A stretch of DNA of 64,000 nt from CAZMVY01 sp964617875 (GCA_964617875.1 CAZUAI010000007.1:38389-102388), one strand, 5' to 3'. Counted from the first letter of the stretch, positions 37,401-45,865 are shown. Notes: generated from the letters alone by a model not told the origin. Program-made: numbers and translations.

Positions 37401-38033
37401 ATGCGGATCATTGCCGGACAATGGCGCGGGCGGCGCCTGACGGGACCGCCCGGCGACGCAACGCGGCCGATGCTTGACCGGGCCAAGGTCGTGCTGTTCG
37501 ACTGGCTTGGGTCGCGTCTGGCCGAGCCCGGTTCGCTTCCGCCGGTCGCCGTGCTCGATCTCTTCGCGGGCGCCGGGACTCTCGGGCTCGAGTGCCTTTC
37601 GCGCGGGGCCTCGTGGACCTGCTTCCTGGAGAAGGACGGCGGGGCGCTGCGGGCTCTCCGCCAGAACATCGCCGCCGTCGGCGCCGGGGATGTCTGCAGG
37701 ATCTGGCGCGCGGACGCCCTGACCGCCGAACTGCCCGCCCCGCCCGAAGGCCGGTTGTACTCGCTCATCTTTCTGGACCCCCCCTACCGCATGACCGAGC
37801 GGCTGTCGCCCGGCGATGCCGTCGTGCAGCGGATCGTCGAGCTTGGCGCGCACCCCCTGATCGCCCCGGATGCCCTGCTCGTCTTTCGCCAGGACGGTCG
37901 GGCGACGCCGCTGCCGTCGCTCTGGTCCTGGGACGTCGTGGAACGCCGCGAGGTCGGTACGATGGCACTGACCTTTCTCTCCCGCGCCCTCCGGGAAACC
38001 GCAGGCGACGGCGAGGCCCCCGAGCCTGTATAA
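37401..38033 (+). CDS. rsmD: 16S rRNA (guanine(966)-N(2))-methyltransferase RsmD
   Basis: A 210-residue SAM-dependent methyltransferase. It begins MRIIAGQWRGRRLTGP, the highly conserved RsmD N-terminus; the RPMLDRAKVVLFDWL block, SAM motif VLDLFAGAGTLGLECLSRGA and catalytic motif LIFLDPPY follow. It modifies G966 of 16S rRNA. It starts 15 bases after the FlgT_N-like gene. The C-terminal tail after ALTFLSRA is low-complexity. The assignment is strong. Confidence 0.92.
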   Translation: MRIIAGQWRGRRLTGPPGDATRPMLDRAKVVLFDWLGSRLAEPGSLPPVAVLDLFAGAGTLGLECLSRGASWTCFLEKDGGALRALRQNIAAVGAGDVCRIWRADALTAELPAPPEGRLYSLIFLDPPYRMTERLSPGDAVVQRIVELGAHPLIAPDALLVFRQDGRATPLPSLWSWDVVERREVGTMALTFLSRALRETAGDGEAPEPV

Positions 38034-38081
38034 CTATGGCCGGGAACTGGATCTCCTCGTTGTGTGTCAGGAGTGCAGGGT

Positions 38082-40664
38082 ATGCGTTGGGGTCTTCCGT
38101 TCTTCGCCGCCATGTTGACGATCGTGCTGGCGGTCTGGTTCGCGCCCTCGATCTTCGGCGGCAAGGCGTTCCTGCCTCTCGATCTGCTCTGGCAGCACCC
38201 GCCGAACACGCCCCCGGCCGGCATCACGGGCGTCCACAACTACCTCATCGGCGACATGCTGTATGAGAACTACACGTGGAAGCTCTGGCGGAATCGCTGC
38301 CTCGCCGCGGGCGAACTGCCGCTCTGGAACCCGGCCGCCTTCTGCGGCCACCCGCTGCTCACCACGGGGCAGGCGTCGGTGTTCTACCCGCTCGACTTCC
38401 CGTTTCTCATCCTGCCGCTGCCGTACGCTTATGCGGCGTTCCTGTTCCTGCACCTCTGGCTGGGCGGGGTCTTCCAGTACCTGTTTCTGCGGCGGCTCGG
38501 CGTAAACGGGTTCGGCTCGGCCGTCGGAGGCATAACGTTCGCCCTGTGCGGCTTCTTCACCATGCGGATGGTCTTTCCCATGCTGCTGGGATCGGGCATC
38601 TGGCTGCCGCTCATGCTTCTCTGCCTCCTCCGGCTCTCCGAAAGCGAGAACCGCCGGCAGGCCGCCGCACGCATCGCCGTCGGCGCGGCGGTCTTTGCGA
38701 TGCCGTTCCTGGCGGGCTTCTTCGAGATCGCGTTCTACGCGTACATCGCCGCCGGGCTCTTCACGCTCGCACGCGCCGGACACCTGGGGCTGGCCACACG
38801 GTCGTGGCGCCGCGCCGCTGCGTTTTGCACGCAGGCGTCGGCGACGGTCGTCCTGGCCATCATGCTCACCGGGCCGCAACTGCTGCCCTTCCTCGAGGTC
38901 AAGGACGCCAACCTCCGCACCGCCGAGACAGACTACAAGTGGACGGTCGGACAGGCGCTTCGCGCCGAGGACCTGCTGGTCGCCCTGGCCCCGGACATCG
39001 TCGGAAACCCCGCCCGTCGGACGGCGTGGGATCTCCGCGAACGCCGGACCGTGCCGATCCACACCCGCACCGGGCAGGACAACTACTACTTCGGCACGAA
39101 GAACTACGTCGAGATCGGCTGTTACGTCGGCCTGCTGCCCCTGTTGCTGGCGCCGCTGAGCCTCGGAATCCGGGGACGCCACCGCATGTTCCTCTGGTTT
39201 CTGCTGGCCTTCTCGCTCTGCCTGGCGTTCGCGACCCCGTTGTATGCCGTGTTCTACCACGCCGTGCCCGGCTTCAAGCAGGTCCGCACGCCGTTCCGAT
39301 GGCTCTATCTGTCCGTGTTCGCGGTGACGTCGCTCGCGGCGATCGGCGGCGAATACTGGTTCGGCCGTCTGACCCGGCCGTCCGGCCGGGGCGGGCGCAT
39401 CCTGGGCACGGCCCTTGTGCTCGTCCCCGCGGTCTTCGTGGCCGTACTGCTCGCGCTGCTGATCTGGCCCGCGCAGGCCTGCCGGTTCGCCGAACGCGCC
39501 ATGGCCGCGATGCCCCGGCTGCTCAGCACCTTCCCCGATGCGTGGGCGCTCGCGGGGTTCATGTGGGCCAATGCGATGCGTTTCGCCGCGTTCGCCCTGA
39601 TCGGCGCCGCCGTCCTGTCGCTGGGCTGGCTGCGCCGCTGGGGTGCCGGCGGAGCCGCCGCAGCCTCCCTCGCCTGCTTCGGCGTCCTCGCCGCCGACGC
39701 CGGGCTGGCCGGCTACGGCTTCAACACGCAGTCCGACCCGGCCTGGCTCGATCGCGTCCCGCCGTCGGTGAAGCCGATGCAGGCGGACGCCGGCGTCTTC
39801 CGCATCGCCCGCTTCGGCCCGAACAAGGTCCTCTACCCCAACCTCCCGACCGTGTACGGTCTCCAGGACGTCGGCGGCTATGACTCGATCATCCTCACCG
39901 ACTACGTGACGTACCTGCGGGCCATCGAGCCGCAGTACATGCTCATCTACAACATCGTCCTCGGCTTCAACCGCGTGAAATCGCTCGACTCGCCGCTCTT
40001 CGCGCTGCTGAACATCCGCTACCTGATCACCACCGACCGGATCGAGCACCCGCGATGGAAGCTCGTCTCGGAGGAAGGCATGCGCGTCTACCGCACCGAC
40101 CGCGAGCTGCCGCGGGCCTTTCTGGTCCACGAGATGAAGCCGGCCGACTCGCTCAACGAGGCCCTCGACCGGATGAAGGCCGCGGACTTCGACCCGCGAA
40201 GGACCGCCGTCATCGTCGATGCCCCGCGCGACCTCGCCGGCGCCTTCGCCGCCGCCACCACGACGCAGTCCGCGCCGGGCGATGTGCGGATCACCCGCTA
40301 CGGCTACTCGGCCGTGGACCTCGCGACGAAGGCCCAACAGGCCGGCATCGTCATTCTGTGCGACATGATGTATCCTGGCTGGCGGGCTTACGTGGACGAT
40401 CAGCCGGTGGATGTGCTGAAGGCGGACGGGATCTTCCGCGGGGCCTTCGTCCCCGCCGGCGAACATCGCGTGAGCTTCCGGTTCGAGCCGGCCTGCATGC
40501 GGCACGGGTGGATGCTGCTCGGGGCCGCGCTGGCGATCCTGGCGGCCCTGCTCGTACTGCCGCGGCTGCGGCCAACCCCCGGCCGGGGCGAGACAGAGCC
40601 GAACCCGCCGCCGCAGGCCGCAAGACAGGCCGCCGGGCAACAGGACACCCGAGCAACCGAGTGA
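38082..40664 (+). CDS. YfhO-family polytopic membrane protein
   Basis: An 860-residue membrane protein with about twelve hydrophobic segments, resembling the YfhO family of large GT-C-like membrane proteins. Family-like features are NYLIGDMLYENYTWKLWRN and LWNPAAFCGHPLL in the first extracellular loop, HAVPGFKQVRTPFRW, LLNIRYLITTD and a C-terminal soluble domain with VILCDMMYPGWRAYVDD. YfhO proteins take part in glycosylation of envelope polymers, using polyprenyl-phosphate sugars. The ATG at 38082 is preferred over the GTG 18 bases earlier because an AGGAG precedes it. A GT2 glycosyltransferase of the polyprenyl-phosphate sugar type follows 11 bases later, supporting a joint role in sugar transfer across the membrane. 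Confidence 0.82.
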   Translation: MRWGLPFFAAMLTIVLAVWFAPSIFGGKAFLPLDLLWQHPPNTPPAGITGVHNYLIGDMLYENYTWKLWRNRCLAAGELPLWNPAAFCGHPLLTTGQASVFYPLDFPFLILPLPYAYAAFLFLHLWLGGVFQYLFLRRLGVNGFGSAVGGITFALCGFFTMRMVFPMLLGSGIWLPLMLLCLLRLSESENRRQAAARIAVGAAVFAMPFLAGFFEIAFYAYIAAGLFTLARAGHLGLATRSWRRAAAFCTQASATVVLAIMLTGPQLLPFLEVKDANLRTAETDYKWTVGQALRAEDLLVALAPDIVGNPARRTAWDLRERRTVPIHTRTGQDNYYFGTKNYVEIGCYVGLLPLLLAPLSLGIRGRHRMFLWFLLAFSLCLAFATPLYAVFYHAVPGFKQVRTPFRWLYLSVFAVTSLAAIGGEYWFGRLTRPSGRGGRILGTALVLVPAVFVAVLLALLIWPAQACRFAERAMAAMPRLLSTFPDAWALAGFMWANAMRFAAFALIGAAVLSLGWLRRWGAGGAAAASLACFGVLAADAGLAGYGFNTQSDPAWLDRVPPSVKPMQADAGVFRIARFGPNKVLYPNLPTVYGLQDVGGYDSIILTDYVTYLRAIEPQYMLIYNIVLGFNRVKSLDSPLFALLNIRYLITTDRIEHPRWKLVSEEGMRVYRTDRELPRAFLVHEMKPADSLNEALDRMKAADFDPRRTAVIVDAPRDLAGAFAAATTTQSAPGDVRITRYGYSAVDLATKAQQAGIVILCDMMYPGWRAYVDDQPVDVLKADGIFRGAFVPAGEHRVSFRFEPACMRHGWMLLGAALAILAALLVLPRLRPTPGRGETEPNPPPQAARQAAGQQDTRATE

Positions 40665-40675
40665 CGGAATAGCGT

Positions 40676-41404
40676 ATGCCGGTCTCCATCATCATCCCCG
40701 CGTACAACGAGGCGTCGTGCATCGGCGGCACGCTCGAGCACGTGCTGTCGTTCGCGCGGACGTGCCCGGCAATCTGCGAGGTGATCGTCGTGGACGACGG
40801 CTCCACGGACCGCACGGCGGCGATCGTGGAGGGCATGGCGGCCGGGCTCCCCCCCGGCGCGGTCACACTGCGGCTCATCCGCAACCCGCACAACATGGGC
40901 AAGGGGGCGTCGGTCCGCAACGGCGTGATGGCGGCGGCGGGCGACATCGTACTCTTCACCGACGCCGACCTGTCCGCGCCCCTGTCGGAGTCGCCGCTCA
41001 TCCTCGACCCGATCGAGGCGGGCCAGTGCGACGTGGCGATGGGCTCGCGCGGGCTCACACGACGGCTCATCGGCGTCCGCCAGGGGATCTTTCGCGAAAA
41101 GGCCGGGCGGATCTTCAACTTCATCGTCCGCAAGGTCACCGGCATGCCTTTCCGCGACACGCAGTGCGGGTTCAAGGCGTTCCGGCGAGAGGCGATCCTG
41201 CCCATCTTTCAAATGCAGCGAATCGACGGCTTCGCGTTTGACGTCGAGCTGCTCTACCACGCTCACCGCGCGGGCCTCCGCATCCGCGAGATCCCCGTGC
41301 GCTGGAACCACGTCCACCACTCGAAGGTCCACATGCTCCGCGACTCGTGCCGGATGTTCATCGACGTGCTCCGCATCCGCCTCCGCGCCGCGTTTCGCCG
41401 GTGA
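40676..41404 (+). CDS. Family 2 glycosyltransferase (dolichyl/polyprenyl-phosphate sugar synthase-like)
   Basis: A 242-residue GT2 enzyme. The nucleotide-sugar binding strand SIIIPAYNEASCIGGTLEH, EVIVVDDGSTDRTA, GKGASVRNGVMAA and the metal-binding LFTDADLSAPL are all present, and QCGFKAFRREAILPIF is typical of the ALG5/DPM1-like group. It has no transmembrane anchor. Such enzymes make polyprenyl-phosphate glucose or mannose on the cytoplasmic face, which a GT-C protein then uses. The preceding YfhO-like gene, 11 bases away, is the obvious partner. The sugar is unknown. Confidence 0.88.
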   Translation: MPVSIIIPAYNEASCIGGTLEHVLSFARTCPAICEVIVVDDGSTDRTAAIVEGMAAGLPPGAVTLRLIRNPHNMGKGASVRNGVMAAAGDIVLFTDADLSAPLSESPLILDPIEAGQCDVAMGSRGLTRRLIGVRQGIFREKAGRIFNFIVRKVTGMPFRDTQCGFKAFRREAILPIFQMQRIDGFAFDVELLYHAHRAGLRIREIPVRWNHVHHSKVHMLRDSCRMFIDVLRIRLRAAFRR

Positions 41405-41444
41405 TCCGCCGGACGTGCGCGGAACCGACCCGTTGGGAGCGACG

Positions 41445-44288
41445 TCAGCCTTGCGGATCCCGCACCGCTTCCACGGGTGCGTCCGGCCCGGGCGCGGATT
41501 CGAGCCGGCCGGCGCCGGCGAGGGCCTTCCGCAGGACCGGCGCCAGCTTGCGGGCGATGACGGCGTAACCGCCGTCGGACGGGTGGACGCCGTCCTTCGA
41601 GAGCCCGTCGTGCTCCCGGAAGCCGAGCAGGTCCTCGCCCTCGACGACGTACAAATCCTTCTCGCCGGCGCGCAGGAGGTCGTTGGCCGCGTCCCGCATG
41701 ACGGTCCGCGTGTGGACGCTCCGGCGGGAGTAGTCCTCGTCGTTGACCTCGCGCCGGGACGTGATCGGCGTGATGCACACGATCGGCACACCCGGGTGCG
41801 ACCGCCGCACGGCCCGCAGCATCGCGGCGTAGGCCGTGCCGTCCTGCGTGCCGTACGACTTGCCGAGGTCGAAAACGTAAGCGCACGCGGGGATCGAGTT
41901 CACGAGAGCGACGACCTCCTTTTCCGCCTTGCCGGCCCCGCCGAACCCGAGGTTCACGAAGTCGAGGTTCAGCTCGCGGCAGACGATGGCCCCGTACGTC
42001 ATCCCGCTCCTCGCCGCGCCGCTGCCCTGGCACACGGACGAGCCATAGAACACCAGCGGCAACGGCCGTGCGAACCGGTGCTCGGGCGGGCCGAACCGGG
42101 CGCCGCGATCCACACCGATCGCCGTGACCGTCACGTCCTGCCCGTGCGGCAGGTAGATCACAATCTCCTTCTCGCGGTCATCGAGGCCCTGAAAGAGGAT
42201 GCGCTCCGACGCCCCGGCCGGCCGTTCGGCCGGCGATGGGTGGACGGGGCGGCCGTTGACGTAAACGTCGAATCCTCTTGCGGTGCCCCCGTTCGCCGCC
42301 ACGGCCTTGAGTGCGAGCCGCGTCGTGTCGCAGCGAAGCAGGATCCGCCCGCCGGAGGGGCACTTGCTGCGGTTCTGCACGCCGGTGGGCAACGCGGCAA
42401 GCCGCGTCTGCGGCAGGCGCCACAGTTTCGGCTTGTTCTCGGCGAACCAGTGGAGCCCCAGCACGCGAAAACGCCTGTCGTCGGGAAACGCGTGCCACTC
42501 GAACCCGCCTCGCTCGCTGCCGGCGTCGTCGTTTCGGCCGGACTGCGAGGCGGGCCCCGGCGCGTCGGCGAACGACAGAAGCATCACGGCCCCCGCGGGC
42601 AGGCGACATTCGATGGCGTCAGCCGTGCGGCTCGCAATGTGCTCCCGGCCGAACAGGCACTCGGCCCCGCCGCACGGCCCGCGAACCGTCGCCGACTGTG
42701 CGGCCTGTGGATCGGCCGTCTCCACGCCGTCCCGTTTGGAGATCCCGAGGTTGTTGAACACGCCGAGCAGATACCGCCCCGCCGCGCGGGCGTGCGCGCA
42801 GCCGACGTCGCCCTCGACGCGATACCGCAGCCGCCCGCTCAGGTCGGCGATGATCCTGCGGCCGTCGTCGGGCGTGCCTTCGTAGACCCGCACCCGCGGC
42901 TTCGGCGCCGGCGACCGGCGGGCCTGATCGGCATCGAAGTACACGACGATGTCGTAGCGAGAGAGCATCTCCGGCGGCGCCTCGGCGGAGAGAACGTCGA
43001 AGCAGCCGATCCACGGCGACGGCGTGAGATTGAACGCATCCTCGCCCCAGCGGGTCGGCCGGGCGGCCAGGATGTCCGTGGCGAATTGCCTCATCCGCCG
43101 GTTGAACGGATCGGCCGGCAGCGTCTCGCAGATCCGGTCGGTCCGGCCGGCCGCGACGCGGACATCGATGCCGAACTGCCCGGGGGGCATGACGATCGCC
43201 GCGAGGACGATCGGCTCCGGCCGCGGGAACCGGCGGCTGACATCGAGAAACTCCTTCGCGACGCGGCCGTAGTCGGTCAGCGGATACTCGTCCCAGTTGG
43301 CGAAGTAGTTCTCCGTGCCCCACTCCTCGGCGCACCAGGTCGCGCCGGCCAGCCACGCGTAGAACAGCAGGCGGCGGTGCAGCGAGCGGCTGCTGCCGAA
43401 CTGCCGGCCGACGCGAAAGCCGGTGATCGCGCCGTCCTGCTTCAGCAGGTCGGTGTCGGCGAACCAGGGCGAGCGATCGAGGGCGCACGTGCCGCCGAAG
43501 GGCGTGCCGCCCCAGGGCTCGTAGTAGACGCCGAACGGCTTGCCGTACTGCCGCGCCGCGCCGCGGACGCAGGCGATCTGCAGGGCGGTCAGCGGGACCT
43601 GGTTGCCGATCTCGGCCATGACGTTCTTCGCGCCGAGCCGCAGGGCCTTGTGGTAGAGCTGGACGTAGCCGTTGACGGCCATGACCTGGCCCGCCGTGAT
43701 TTCCGTGTAGTGTGAGAAGTAGCCGTCGAGATAACGGTCGATGTCCTCGACGGTGTTCAGCGGGCGGAAGAGGCCGCGGTAGGTGTCGTAGTCGCCGCCG
43801 CCGAGGTAATTGCCCTTCACCTGCCTGTCGAAGACGGAGAAGCTCTCGCGGCTGAAGGGCAGGCCCTTGGCGATCACCTGTTCCTGAATGCGCCGGTGGT
43901 CGTGGAAGGGCGTGTTGCCCCACTCGTGGACCTGGAAGCCGAGGAAGCGCGGATCGTCCTTGAGGACCCCGGCAACGGCGTCGATCCCCGCGAGCGACTG
44001 GTACGGCATGCCGCCGCACAACCGGTCGAGGTAGTACGGGCGCCCCGACCGCCGCGCGTCGGCCAGCATCGTCGAGCCGGACCACTTCTCGCCGAACGGC
44101 CGCGTGTCCAGGCCGGTGTTCAGGAGCCGAAGGCCGTAATCCGCGAGCAGGCCGTGCCGTCGCAGCCCCTCGAGGAACCGGGGATCGGCGTAGTGGAGGA
44201 ACATCATGCCCGGGCGGACGGCGGGTTGGGATTCGGCCGGGGCCGCGGCATACGCGACGAACATCATGGGCAACGCAGCGTGTATCAT
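41445..44288 (-). CDS. Large secreted protein: glycoside hydrolase-like N-terminus and SGNH hydrolase C-terminus
   Basis: A 947-residue exported protein (ATG 44288; weak signal peptide ALPMMFVAYAAAPAESQ). Residues ~25-450 look like a TIM-barrel glycoside hydrolase region (RFLGFQVHEWGNTPFHD, GVYYEPWGGTPFG, WCAEEWGTENYF), with acidic residues where catalysis could occur, but I cannot name a family. A beta-rich middle follows (~560-720). Residues ~735-930 are an SGNH/GDSL-type hydrolase: LVFYGSSVCQGSGAARSG replaces the usual GDS, LNLDFVNLGFGGAGK holds the glycine/asparagine blocks, and KDGVHPSDGGYAVIA has the Asp-x-x-His pair. This is probably a polysaccharide-degrading plus deacetylating enzyme. 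It converges on the GT2 gene. Confidence 0.7.
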   Translation of the reverse strand: MIHAALPMMFVAYAAAPAESQPAVRPGMMFLHYADPRFLEGLRRHGLLADYGLRLLNTGLDTRPFGEKWSGSTMLADARRSGRPYYLDRLCGGMPYQSLAGIDAVAGVLKDDPRFLGFQVHEWGNTPFHDHRRIQEQVIAKGLPFSRESFSVFDRQVKGNYLGGGDYDTYRGLFRPLNTVEDIDRYLDGYFSHYTEITAGQVMAVNGYVQLYHKALRLGAKNVMAEIGNQVPLTALQIACVRGAARQYGKPFGVYYEPWGGTPFGGTCALDRSPWFADTDLLKQDGAITGFRVGRQFGSSRSLHRRLLFYAWLAGATWCAEEWGTENYFANWDEYPLTDYGRVAKEFLDVSRRFPRPEPIVLAAIVMPPGQFGIDVRVAAGRTDRICETLPADPFNRRMRQFATDILAARPTRWGEDAFNLTPSPWIGCFDVLSAEAPPEMLSRYDIVVYFDADQARRSPAPKPRVRVYEGTPDDGRRIIADLSGRLRYRVEGDVGCAHARAAGRYLLGVFNNLGISKRDGVETADPQAAQSATVRGPCGGAECLFGREHIASRTADAIECRLPAGAVMLLSFADAPGPASQSGRNDDAGSERGGFEWHAFPDDRRFRVLGLHWFAENKPKLWRLPQTRLAALPTGVQNRSKCPSGGRILLRCDTTRLALKAVAANGGTARGFDVYVNGRPVHPSPAERPAGASERILFQGLDDREKEIVIYLPHGQDVTVTAIGVDRGARFGPPEHRFARPLPLVFYGSSVCQGSGAARSGMTYGAIVCRELNLDFVNLGFGGAGKAEKEVVALVNSIPACAYVFDLGKSYGTQDGTAYAAMLRAVRRSHPGVPIVCITPITSRREVNDEDYSRRSVHTRTVMRDAANDLLRAGEKDLYVVEGEDLLGFREHDGLSKDGVHPSDGGYAVIARKLAPVLRKALAGAGRLESAPGPDAPVEAVRDPQG

Positions 44289-44402
44289 CCCCGGATTGTG
44301 CGCCGCCCCCGCGCAGGATTCCACCCCGCCAGCGCGCACCGCAGCGACAGAAAGCCTTCCTCCGGCGAATCAGGAGCGTCGGCGTTTTTGCGGTACCAAG
44401 TA

Positions 44403-44455
44403 GGGTGGGCGGTTCTCCGGGGCCGCGTCCTGGCGGCCCCGGAGGTTCGCCCACC
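44403..44455. repeat. Dispersed hairpin repeat, copy 3 (best conserved)
   Basis: A near-perfect long hairpin: outer stem GGTGGGCG/CGCCCACC and inner stem CTCCGGGGCCGC/GCGGCCCCGGAG around a six-base loop. It carries the same outer and central features as copies at 15329 and 24131. It lies upstream of the start of the minus-strand SGNH gene and at the left edge of the repeat-rich block before cas2. Confidence 0.65.
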
Positions 44456-44464
44456 AGCTTGTCG

Positions 44465-44770
44465 CCCCCCTCTCCCTCCCAGGGAGAGGGACGGGGTGAG
44501 GGTGACCGACATTCGTCGCTGGACGGCGAACCGGTTCGACCCTCCCCAGCCCCTCCCTGTCTCAGGGAGGGGAGTTCGAACGCCCCCTCTCCCTCCCAGG
44601 GAGAGGGATGGGGTGAGGGTAACCGCCGCCCCCCTCTCCCTCCCAGGGAGAGGGCCGGGGGGGGGGGGGGCGGGGGCCCCCCCCCCCCCCCCCCCGCGGG
44701 GGGGGCCCCCCCCCCCCCCCCCCCCCCCGCCGCCCCCCTCTCCCTCCCAGGGAGAGGGTCGGGGTGAGGG
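44465..44770. repeat. Cluster of REP-like palindromes (CCCTCTCCCTCCCAGGGAGAGGG type)
   Basis: Four copies of an inverted repeat, CCCTCTCCC then TCCCAGGGAGAGGG, begin near 44467, 44582, 44634 and 44735. Three are followed by C/TGGGGTGAGGGT; the third copy instead runs into the G/C homopolymers. A looser variant (CCCTCCCTGTCTCAGGGAGGGG) is at 44550. This kind of element is widespread in bacterial intergenic DNA. Four copies in 300 bases is a local expansion. No gene is supported between 44289 and 44830. Confidence 0.75.
44657..44728. other. G/C homopolymer stretch, possible assembly artefact
   Basis: Runs of 14 G, 5 G, 19 C, 8 G and 23 C follow one another with single-base interruptions, lying between the third and fourth REP copies. 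Nothing similar occurs elsewhere in the window. Such a pattern is a common sequencing or polishing artefact next to strong hairpins, so the true sequence and length here are uncertain. Confidence 0.7.
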
Positions 44771-44830
44771 TGCCATCGACAGGACGGGGCCGCCGAACGG
44801 GGATACGGCCCCAAGGGAGGGTTCATCGAC

Positions 44831-45121
44831 ATACGCCGCTGCTATCTGGTCTGCTACGACGTCCGCGACCCGAAACGCCTCCGCCGCACACACAAGGTCA
44901 TGAAGGCCTACGGCGAGGCCTGGCAATACTCCGTCTTCTACTGCACCCTGAAGGACATCGACCGCGTACGGCTCGAAAACGCCCTTCGTGAGGTGGTGAA
45001 CCTCAAGGAGGACCAGGTCCTCATCGTGGACCTGGGCTCCAACGAGGAAACCGCCCGCGAATCCGCCGTCACACTCGGCCCGGCCCCCCCTCAACAAGAC
45101 GGCGGCGTTGCGGTAATCTGA
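44831..45121 (+). CDS. cas2: CRISPR-associated endoribonuclease Cas2 (non-canonical start)
   Basis: A ~96-residue Cas2. RRCYLVCYDVRDPKRLRR carries the family's conserved aspartate at the end of strand 1; HKVMKAYGEAWQYSVFYC and LKEDQVLIVDLGSN follow as in Cas2. Cas2 dimers bridge Cas1 during spacer integration. The frame is open from a stop at 44767, yet it has no ATG, GTG or TTG before the ATG at 44900, which is too late because it would remove strand 1. The best start by alignment and by spacing from GGGAGG is an ATA at 44831 (ATC 44825 is also possible). The gene ends 114 bases before cas12b. No cas1 or cas4 is found beside it. Confidence 0.85.
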   Translation: MRRCYLVCYDVRDPKRLRRTHKVMKAYGEAWQYSVFYCTLKDIDRVRLENALREVVNLKEDQVLIVDLGSNEETARESAVTLGPAPPQQDGGVAVI

Positions 45122-45167
45122 TGCACAGCGCGACCGAGGCGTCGGCGAGCGCACCCGGTATCCGAAT

Positions 45168-45202
45168 GAGGGGTTTCGCCCTGCGCAGGCGAAACACCCC
45201 TC
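45168..45202. repeat. Inverted repeat upstream of cas12b
   Basis: GAGGGGTTTCGCC pairs with GGCGAAA-CA-CCCCTC around a 7-base loop, giving a 13-bp stem with a two-base bulge. It sits between cas2 and the cas12b ribosome-binding site (AAGGAGAT before GTG 45236), where it could affect read-through or translation of cas12b. Confidence 0.55.
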
Positions 45203-45235
45203 GGCACATGACACGGGGCTTCAAGGAGATCTGTC

Positions 45236-45865
45236 GTGGCGAAGAAGAGTCGTGCAACGGACGAAACCACGGGGGTTCAGGACACTCCGGGGACAACGAC
45301 GCAACGAGCCTACACGCTGCGCCTTCGGCCGGTCATCTCACGAGACGATCGGGTCGGTCATGTCGCCGACTCGGCCTGTTCCTGCATGGCATGCCAGAAG
45401 ACACACGAGATGCAGGATGCCCTGTGGGCTACGCACGAGGCTGTCAATAAAGGCGCCAAGGTCTTCGGCGACTGGCTGCTCACGCTGCGCGGCGGCCTGA
45501 GCCACGAGTTGGCCGAGCCGCCCGCGCCCGCGAAGGAAAAAAGCCGTACCGAAGAGGAAGCCGCCGGACTCCGCAAGAACCGGCGGATCCTGCTGGCTCT
45601 GTCCTGGCTGAGCGTCGAGGACGAGCACGGAGCGCCACCCGGCTCCGTCCGGGTGGCAAGTGGGCAGGACGCGGACTCGGTGCGCCGGGACAAAGTGCTG
45701 GCCGCGCTGCGCGCGATCTTGTCTGGTCGTCGGGTCGGCAAGCAGGAAATTGACGAGTGGGTTGCGGACTGCGGCGATTCGCTTGCGGCGCGGATTCGCG
45801 AAGATGCGGTCTGGGTTGATCGCAGTGCCTGTTTTGACCAGCGTTGCACCTCGCTAAGGGGCTGA
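45236..45865 (+). CDS. cas12b: Cas12b (C2c1) N-terminal part, cut off by an apparent frameshift
   Basis: A 209-residue frame starting at GTG 45236, six bases after AAGGAGAT. After a divergent start, MQDALWATHEAVNKGAKVFGDWLLTLRGG matches the Cas12b N-terminal wedge segment, in which a helix of the form LW-x-x-H-x-x-VN leads to W-L-x-x-LR. A CMAC motif precedes it. The frame continues to VWVDRSACFDQRCTSLRG and stops at 45863-45865 in a region where the next frame, offset by one base, continues the same protein. The preceding ~10 codons read naturally into that frame if one G is added to the GGGG at 45858-45861. So this is the front of the same gene as the 45844-49776 frame. Whether the break is a real mutation, a sequencing error or programmed slippage cannot be decided here. 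Confidence 0.82.
   Translation: MAKKSRATDETTGVQDTPGTTTQRAYTLRLRPVISRDDRVGHVADSACSCMACQKTHEMQDALWATHEAVNKGAKVFGDWLLTLRGGLSHELAEPPAPAKEKSRTEEEAAGLRKNRRILLALSWLSVEDEHGAPPGSVRVASGQDADSVRRDKVLAALRAILSGRRVGKQEIDEWVADCGDSLAARIREDAVWVDRSACFDQRCTSLRG

Noticed and set aside
44465..44770. CRISPR-like periodic repeats before cas2
   Set aside because: Copies are unevenly spaced palindromes of a common REP type with imperfect, differing separators. They do not form a repeat-spacer array.
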